Shown here: positions 57,884-64,000 of the stretch, one piece after another
How the letters are laid out: each line of letters opens with the position of its first letter
Numbering within the stretch: the stretch's first letter is position 1
From: Magicicada septendecula
Taxonomy: Eukaryota > Arthropoda > Insecta > Hemiptera > Cicadidae
Direction: 5' to 3'
Assembly (NCBI GenBank): GCA_034769895.1
Contig: CM068374.1
Location: 353,014,302-353,078,301 of the forward strand
Length of the DNA: 64,000 nucleotides
Program-made: the position numbers and the translations under genes
The notes under the pieces: generated by a model
Told to the model about the DNA's origin: nothing
Seen by the model: the letters and a program-made list of their open reading frames with translations, nothing else
The model's database searches: none

Positions 57884-58030
57884 GCACGCACGCACGCACA
57901 GCTACTTTTCGGAAAATGACTTTTTTCATGTTTTGAGGGTAGTACAATCAGAACCAGTCGTTATCTCGAACACGATTGTTTTCGCCATCACCATACTTCC
58001 ATTTCCTTATGGAACATGGAAGTAAAAATT
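57015..58030 (-). repeat. dispersed repeat A, copy 3
   Basis: Inverted relative to the others: T-run complement, hairpin GTATGGAAAACCATAC at 57031-57046, then the body, with the start near TTCCTTATGGAACATGGAAG at 58000-58020. A foldback family 1 remnant (57375-57510, GACCACGGCCAAACAGCCCG) is inserted, and a CAAACTACTTCTTTATTGCC segment is partly duplicated around it. Confidence 0.72.
57832..57900. repeat. (CA)n(CGCA)n microsatellite
   Basis: CA run turning into CGCA units, at the position where the other repeat A copies carry GT or TGTC runs. Confidence 0.95.
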
Positions 58031-58034
58031 AGGG

Positions 58035-58265
58035 GACCAGGGGCAAAACGTATAGCAAAATTCCACGGGTGATATCAAATTAAAAAGAATTGTAATCAAA
58101 ATCTGAATATAGCGTTCAGATTTTAACGAATGTTCAAAGAATTAGATCAGGACCCAAAAGGTAGATGAACATTTTGAAGGAACCTCAAAAAACCCCATGT
58201 GGGCTGTCAAACAAAAGAGAATTTTAATTAAAATCCGAATAGCGTTTACTCTGAAAATTGTTTAA
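58035..58265 (-). repeat. dispersed repeat B fragment
   Basis: GTGATATCAAATTAAAAAGA and AATCTGAATATAGCGTTCAG read in reverse match repeat B. It adjoins repeat A in the same B-then-A order as at 53285-55015. Confidence 0.45.
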
Positions 58266-61200
58266 GTTCATGAACCTACAATGGAAGTAATAATTTTCAC
58301 AATATTGTAAAACGTTACATGTCGGTACTGGTTATGTATGTTTATGAAATGTATTAGGTATAGGCCTGTAAATATCTGAGGAAACATAACGGAAACTTAA
58401 AAGCTGTGATTAAATTATCAGTCATGTGTGCATTATGATTATAAAAACGTAAGTAGGTCCTAAAAAACTAATGCAGTAGTGTGGAATCTTTAGTATTTAT
58501 TATGTAACTGTCTGCTTTAGAATTGTGATTTTACAAAAAATAATAGCGTAATCGGTGTCATTGTGTAACCCCTCTTTCATTTTTTATGCCTCATAAAAAA
58601 AAAAAATTCAATTTTTTTTTTTTTGAAAGAGGGGCCACTAGTTATTTAGAACTAGGCGGAAGGCCTAGAGAAGCAAAAAAATGCGCCGGGTTCAGTGAGA
58701 CGGGACTTGCAAATGAAACTCTGCTTTAAGACAACAATATCAAGTTTTATTAGAATCATTTTTCTTCGTACAATTAATTCCCCAGTATATGTATATATGC
58801 GCCTTCAAATAATTAAAGTTAATCTTACATAATCAGCATAATAAATCAAATTCATTAATAAGATTCAATAGTATGCATGTGTACATATCTGCATCTTCAT
58901 ACAATTAAGTTATGATTACAAGTGTTTTCACCTTCATAAGAATAGCTCAGAATCGTTATTATAATTCAATACTATACATATGCACCTCCAAATAATTGAC
59001 GTTAAATTACTTAGCAGTATATATGTGTCTCTAAATGAATTAAGAACGGCGCATAGAATCGACCCTCCCAGTAAGCAACATAAACCATGAACATGTTATA
59101 TATATATATAACAGAACATATAAACAATTTAATAATCTCGTAAATGCATGACACACAACATATAATTAACATAGATACACATAGGAAACATATATATGTA
59201 TACATATAAATACCACACACACACATGTCCACCTGGTTGACAGCATATATATATTGTTATCGTACCAGCCTCAAACCACCTTAATCAGATCAAGTACCCG
59301 GCCAGCTTCAAAAGCTTCTCAAATAACAAACCCAAAAACAAATAACAAGTCATAAAATACCAGAGTAGGAACACCCCCCAAAAAATTCTAAGTATATGAA
59401 AGGCCAAAGTCAAATTGGCAAAATAGTCAGAACGGCACTAAAGTACCAAGTATAAACGTGAAATATCAAATTTTGTGCCCCAAATAATAATAAATGTGCC
59501 ATCACGAGGTCAACATGGCTGCACGGTTTCATAAAATGCATATTCTCACTTCTTTTATATTCTTACAAAAGACAAAATTGAGCAAAATCAGTGGAACGTA
59601 ACCACCCAAAAATAACTTAGAACTGGTATTGATTTGTTTTTACATTTCGTTAACATTCATCAGTTAAGTATTATTATGAAATATCAAAAGAAAACTTAAC
59701 AATTCATGTACTGGCTATGGCAAAAGTTTAGTGATTACAAACTTATTTAAACAGTAAAAATGAATTTTCTAAAAGCAGAATCTATGGATTTAATTTGGTA
59801 AAACATACTTGAGGTGTTCATAAACAACCGACTTGACCTCAGTCACGGCCATGCGCCCGGACCAGATCCAACAAACTATGACATGTTATGGACCTGTGGA
59901 TAACGGCACCAACAGGTGGCGTCCACAGGTTAAAGCACCTGCCCCAAACCTTTAAATTAATAACAAAATCAAATACCCCAAATAATTAAATATATATATC
60001 AAACAAGAAAAAAATTCCCCGACAAGGTACAGAGGCACCCGTGCATGCATACTTAACGCTAATACAACTTAGTAACAGTCAGTGCCGCCCACATTTACAG
60101 TAAAAAAAAATCTAACATCAAATCGGGTGATGCATAACCCTGGCTGAGTTTACAAATTCTCTGGGGCGTAAGCATTTGTAAAATGAAACGGACAATATTT
60201 AACCCAAATGTCCCGCTGGACTTGTGCACAACAAAGTTTTTAACTGGAGCATTCCCGAAATATCTCGATGTAAGGTGTAGCGGCCACAAACATTTTTTTT
60301 TTTTAAAGGCATAAATGTCACCTGGTATTACAGCACAAGGCTTGAGGATCCTGTAGCGTGTGTCCGTCCATTCGTCCTGACAGCCAAGACGGAAAGTTAC
60401 TGGATTAACTTCATGGATGGCAGGTGATCGGCCATCCGCTGGAGCGAGACAGATAGACGACTTAAATCGGGAACCTTGCACAATTATATTGGTAATTACT
60501 CACATGTTCGATAAATCACAATACCCCATTTACCCAGCTGAACTCACACATCACGACATGCCCAGTTTAAAATTTCCAGAAAATTCACTTATACATTGAA
60601 ACTACCTTCTGAATTAAATAAATTATTTTATATTAAATATATTAAACATTGAATCAAATAAATAGTTATTCATAACTGTTCGTCAAGAACTTAATCACTT
60701 ACTATAATTTCGACATGAGCTAGCAAACTTTAACAGGTTCGTGAGGCACGTTCGTTTCACCAAAATCACAAAATGATTAACTTACGCCCCCTTCTAATAT
60801 AATTAATAAAATAAACAGGCACAAAAACTGTAAAATACTGTATCGTAGCCAGCGTTAGCAATCGAAACATGAATAATCAGAAATTGACCCGTGCACGCCA
60901 CGTGGCAATTCAATTCGTACATATATCGCCCAGAATCGGCGTTGATATTAAGTAAAATACAATTTAGTTTTATTAAACAATAAGTAATATACCTTAGACA
61001 CACTTACCGGAGAGTCGCGTAGCTTTTACTTAGGCATAGTTATATATAGTAGACAAAAATCCAACTCGAAGCTGTCAGGCGAATGAGAACGACCTTCTAC
61101 GTTGAATGCTGATACAGGACTGGCTTATACAACGACTGCAAAAATGTTACGTACCGCTAGTCCCAGAGCGCGCGCGGATCGGCACGGCGGATGGCATAAC

Positions 61201-61300
61201 AAGACGGGCGCCGGTAAGCTAAAATTGCTTAATTAATTAATTCGGCGCTGTCCGTCCTCGTTAACATAAAAACAGCCGAGTTTATTCCAAACTCGGCACA
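58266..61300. other. AT-rich non-coding region, possible 3' LTR
   Basis: No coding frame of note. On the minus strand a G-rich tract (GGGGTGGGGG) directly precedes TGTGCCGAGTTTGG at about 61303, the layout of a polypurine tract followed by an LTR start. A TATATATAAC box (61040) and AATAAA (60970) follow at promoter/polyadenylation-like spacing. The other LTR would lie beyond the window, so this cannot be confirmed. Confidence 0.3.
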
Positions 61301-62169
61301 CCCCCACCCCAAAAGGGCAACTTGGTTGCCTCACACTTGAACTCAGGGGGGTACCCTGCAGTGTACCCCAAATGTCTCCTTTAAAACCCGGGCATTCATT
61401 GGTGTTCCACACCTCGCTCCCAGGAGAACAGAGGCTCAGAAGACTGCGGCCATCCCCATGCGCCCCTCTCCGCCAAGCCAACCCCACGGGACCGCCCCAA
61501 CACGTCACCCTCCGCGGTGACCATCATCTACTTCCACCGGTCCCACTCACATACCCGTCCTAAGACCAAACAAGGTATCTCCCACCTTGGTATGTGAGTG
61601 GCCGTACTACCTCTCGTCCATCTCTTGGACCGACCAGCCATATCCACCAACAAGGCATCTCCATCCTTGCCATATGGCTGGCCCACATCCCTACACTAGG
61701 GCGGACGGCCCCGCTTAGTCCGACAGAGAAGACCGCAAGGAGGGCCCGCGAACATCACTACCAACTCTTACTTAACAAAAACACCAGGCAAAACAACCAG
61801 GGAATGCGGCATGGCTCGACCTCTACACTAACCCACAATCAAGATTTATAACCATTAACCAGAAACAACAGCACGCTATCACTCTCCATCATAACTTTCA
61901 GAACCAAAACAGGGGAACTTACAATCTCCAAGACCACGACAATCTGAGGGAACTTTTTTTTTTTTTTTTTTAATGGTAGGGGTAGGAAAATTGGGAAGAT
62001 GAAAAGGGCAAGGATCATTAAAGGGTCAATAGCTAGGAGTAAGGGTGAGGACATGGCTCCCTCCGGAAATAAGGATGAATGGAGGAAACCAAGGCTCGCG
62101 TGGGCAGGGACGCAACCCTGAAATAGATGAACACCACTGGGAGTGTGGGGAACATCTACCCGCTACCCG
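61301..62169 (-). other. structured 3' non-coding region of gag-like gene
   Basis: GC-rich non-coding DNA downstream of the gag-like stop. Two neighbouring hairpins share a design: outer stems CACTCACATAC/GTATGTGAGTG (61544-61600) and CCAGCCATAT/ATATGGCTGG (61634-61681), each enclosing CAAGG.ATCTCC...CCTTG. An A-run on the minus strand (18 T at about 61953-61970 on the plus strand) lies between the hairpins and the stop. No pol frame. Confidence 0.6.
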
Positions 62170-64000
62170 TTAACCGCTTCTTCTCATCTTTCTGTGATGG
62201 ACTTTAGGTACCCGTTCCTTTCGGACACCACTCTCTGAGAAATTATCTCGTGTTGAGCAGTACTGGCTGGTTTCCTCTGAATCAGAATCAAGGCAACTTA
62301 CATCGCTCCTTTCACTCCGCTTTGGATTATCCTCATCATCTAACTCCTCTTCTTCTACAATTTCCCCTTTTCTGTCCCCATAATCCAAATCAACCTCATG
62401 ACACTGCAGCTCCTCACCATCTTCCAGTTGCTCCTCTGATCCATCTTCAACCACATGTTCCCTCAGCTCCTCACTAATTTCTTCATCACACTCGTCACCA
62501 GCCGCTTCACAAACTTCTTCACTAACCTCTTCTCCAATCTCATTTTCCTCAACACATTCATCATCGCCATCACGTCCACTACCACCATCATAACACTGCA
62601 CGTCCTCGTCCTCCTCTAGTTGCTCACCTGGTCCACATGAAACTTCTTTTCGTTCTTCGGAATCCTCAACACTACTTACAGAAGGCGTCTGCACATCTTC
62701 ACACGCTACATCATTCTCACTCGCACGCTCCACAACGCTGCCACCAAATTTCTCCTCAACTTCTACCTCATCTCCTTCCACCACACTTGCGGCAAGGACA
62801 TCCCCTTCTCCATCCGCAACCTCAGAAACACTTGCAGCCTGGACATCCCCGTGTCCATCCGCAAACTCAGACTCTTCAGTCTCCCTAACACCCACAACTA
62901 TACTTCCCTGTGCAGCATCTGCAGACCGCTCTTCTGCCTCTTCCTTCGATTCCACTCCTTCACCACTCTCAGTAACTACAACGTCCTCAACCTTTTCCAC
63001 CCTGGACTCCAGCTGTCCAGGTTCATGTGCAATGACTAAATTAATTTCTACTGGCGATGGTAAAGCTACACCATCAAGTGACTTCTCATATCCCGGCGTA
63101 GGCGATGATGATGTTACAGGCTCTGGATCCCTCACGAACCGAGATGGAGATACCGGAACAAATTCTGCGACCTCTGGATTCAACCATGACGTCCTCTTTG
63201 AGTCCGGTAATTCAGTATCAACAGACGTTTTCTTGTCGTCTTGTATTGATCCCACGAAGTAATTCCGCTCTTCTGCTTCACCTTCTTCATCCACTACTCT
63301 ATTAGGCACTTGCGCTTCATCTGGAACTTTTAAAGTTTCCTTTCTCTCCAAATAGGAATAACTTGCTACAGGATCCCTACCTGCCGATGTTTGTTCCCTA
63401 ATATAACTTCTTCTTCCCCTGTTAATTTCATATTTCTTTGTTTTCTGTGCTGTAGCTGTTGTCACCGTCTTTCCACTTACCACCCCCTTGTAGCCTCCAT
63501 TACTTCCGGAATATCCAGTTTTTCTGCCAGTCTCTTGTGTTCTCCTCCTACTCCCATGTTTATCATTCTTAGCTCTTTCTAATGAACCACTGGAGTATTG
63601 GACATCTTTAGCAGCTCTTCCCCGGGACTCGTCATTCGCTTGGACAGTAATAGAAACCAGACACAACCGGTCCAGATCCGCGAAACAACGTGGAGGATCT
63701 GCGAAGACCAGCCGGGATCTCTCTTGGGGATTTAGTCCTTCAAGAATTGCTTGTATTACCTCCCTCTCGGGCAATCCCAACCTTAACACCCGGGCAGCCT
63801 TCCTTACATCGTGCACGTAGTCCCCCAATGCCTCTCCGTTGGCCTGTAGGCGATAGAATAAATCCAGCTTAAGCTGGGAACGTCGTCGACGGGGTATGAA
63901 GAAGTCCAACACTTCCGCATGGAATGCGTCAACACTGCCGCCCCGACGCAGAGTGTTTGTGACCAGCCCTGCCAATGGACCCCGGCAATACGGGTATATA
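62170..64000 (-). CDS. gag-like protein with acidic tail, partial
   Basis: The frame is open past the right edge, so its start is outside; the stop is at 62170. At least 605 residues. The edge-side part is a retrotransposon-gag domain: FHAEVLDFFIPRRRRSQLKL, GEALGDYVHDVRKAARVLRL, LEGLNPQERSRLVFADPPR. It resembles the gypsy Gag at 8031-9521 in this segment. A basic linker follows, then about 350 residues rich in Glu and Asp with local repeats (DGHGDVQAASV, DGEGDVLAASV; EQLEDGEELQCH, EQLEEDEDVQCY). No CCHC knuckle. Ends HHRKMRRSG. It may be the Gag of a gag-only or pol-deleted LTR element, or a co-opted Gag. Confidence 0.75.
   Translation of the reverse strand, partial: IYPYCRGPLAGLVTNTLRRGGSVDAFHAEVLDFFIPRRRRSQLKLDLFYRLQANGEALGDYVHDVRKAARVLRLGLPEREVIQAILEGLNPQERSRLVFADPPRCFADLDRLCLVSITVQANDESRGRAAKDVQYSSGSLERAKNDKHGSRRRTQETGRKTGYSGSNGGYKGVVSGKTVTTATAQKTKKYEINRGRRSYIREQTSAGRDPVASYSYLERKETLKVPDEAQVPNRVVDEEGEAEERNYFVGSIQDDKKTSVDTELPDSKRTSWLNPEVAEFVPVSPSRFVRDPEPVTSSSPTPGYEKSLDGVALPSPVEINLVIAHEPGQLESRVEKVEDVVVTESGEGVESKEEAEERSADAAQGSIVVGVRETEESEFADGHGDVQAASVSEVADGEGDVLAASVVEGDEVEVEEKFGGSVVERASENDVACEDVQTPSVSSVEDSEERKEVSCGPGEQLEEDEDVQCYDGGSGRDGDDECVEENEIGEEVSEEVCEAAGDECDEEISEELREHVVEDGSEEQLEDGEELQCHEVDLDYGDRKGEIVEEEELDDEDNPKRSERSDVSCLDSDSEETSQYCSTRDNFSESGVRKERVPKVHHRKMRRSG

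Noticed and set aside
62250-63582. Several plus-strand ORFs
   Set aside because: Shadows opposite the acidic gag-like frame; His/Pro/Ser-rich translations caused by Glu/Asp codons on the other strand.

Overview
This is eukaryotic DNA, almost certainly from an arthropod and most likely an insect with a large genome. The evidence is the transposon mix: mariner, pogo/Tigger, hAT, Harbinger and Transib DNA elements, Jockey-like and other LINEs, Ty3/gypsy elements and foldback repeats. The AT-rich spacers are full of microsatellites. I found no convincing host gene. Every long coding stretch that I could assign belongs to a mobile element, so the window reads as a transposon graveyard with several well-dated nested insertions.

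Layout. 1-716: LINE 3' end with a (GA)n tail. 1652-2110: Tigger-like MITE. 2449-13236: a mariner split by a complete Ty3/gypsy element (2595-12109, minus strand, two ~1.57 kb LTRs, AGTG target duplication). 13.9-17.6 kb: hAT ends and a hAT C-terminal remnant, a foldback repeat opened by a Harbinger derivative, and a seven-copy 42-bp satellite. 20.8-24.4 kb: two Jockey-like LINE copies. 25.0-26.6 kb: a LINE fragment hit by a foldback, then a palindromic mariner. 28.2-28.9 kb: LINE fragment.

29.2-36.9 kb is the richest part. A Transib (RAG1-like) transposon at 29727-36541 has RSS-heptamer-like ends and a CGCAG target duplication. It was invaded by a TTF-type hAT at 30122-33950 (duplication ATGTTTAT), whose left end in turn carries a ~1.2 kb tandem-bearing repeat. 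The Transib may itself sit in an older element at 29196-36857. 38.6-40.3 kb: gag-protease remnant of a second gypsy element. 40.3-48.7 kb: LINE fragments on both strands, a third mariner, hAT MITE, SINE candidate and foldback. 51471-53187: a second hAT MITE opened by a Tigger (51543-52712). 53.3-58.3 kb: further copies of the same dispersed repeats. 62170-64000: a gag-like ORF with a long acidic tail, cut by the window edge, with no pol behind it in the window.

Nearly all transposase and polymerase genes are broken by stops or frameshifts. The longest intact frames are the gypsy gag (8031-9521) and the edge gag-like ORF. Boundaries supported by TIRs plus target duplications are firm. Family names rest on motifs recognised by eye, and spacers called empty mean only that I recognised nothing there.
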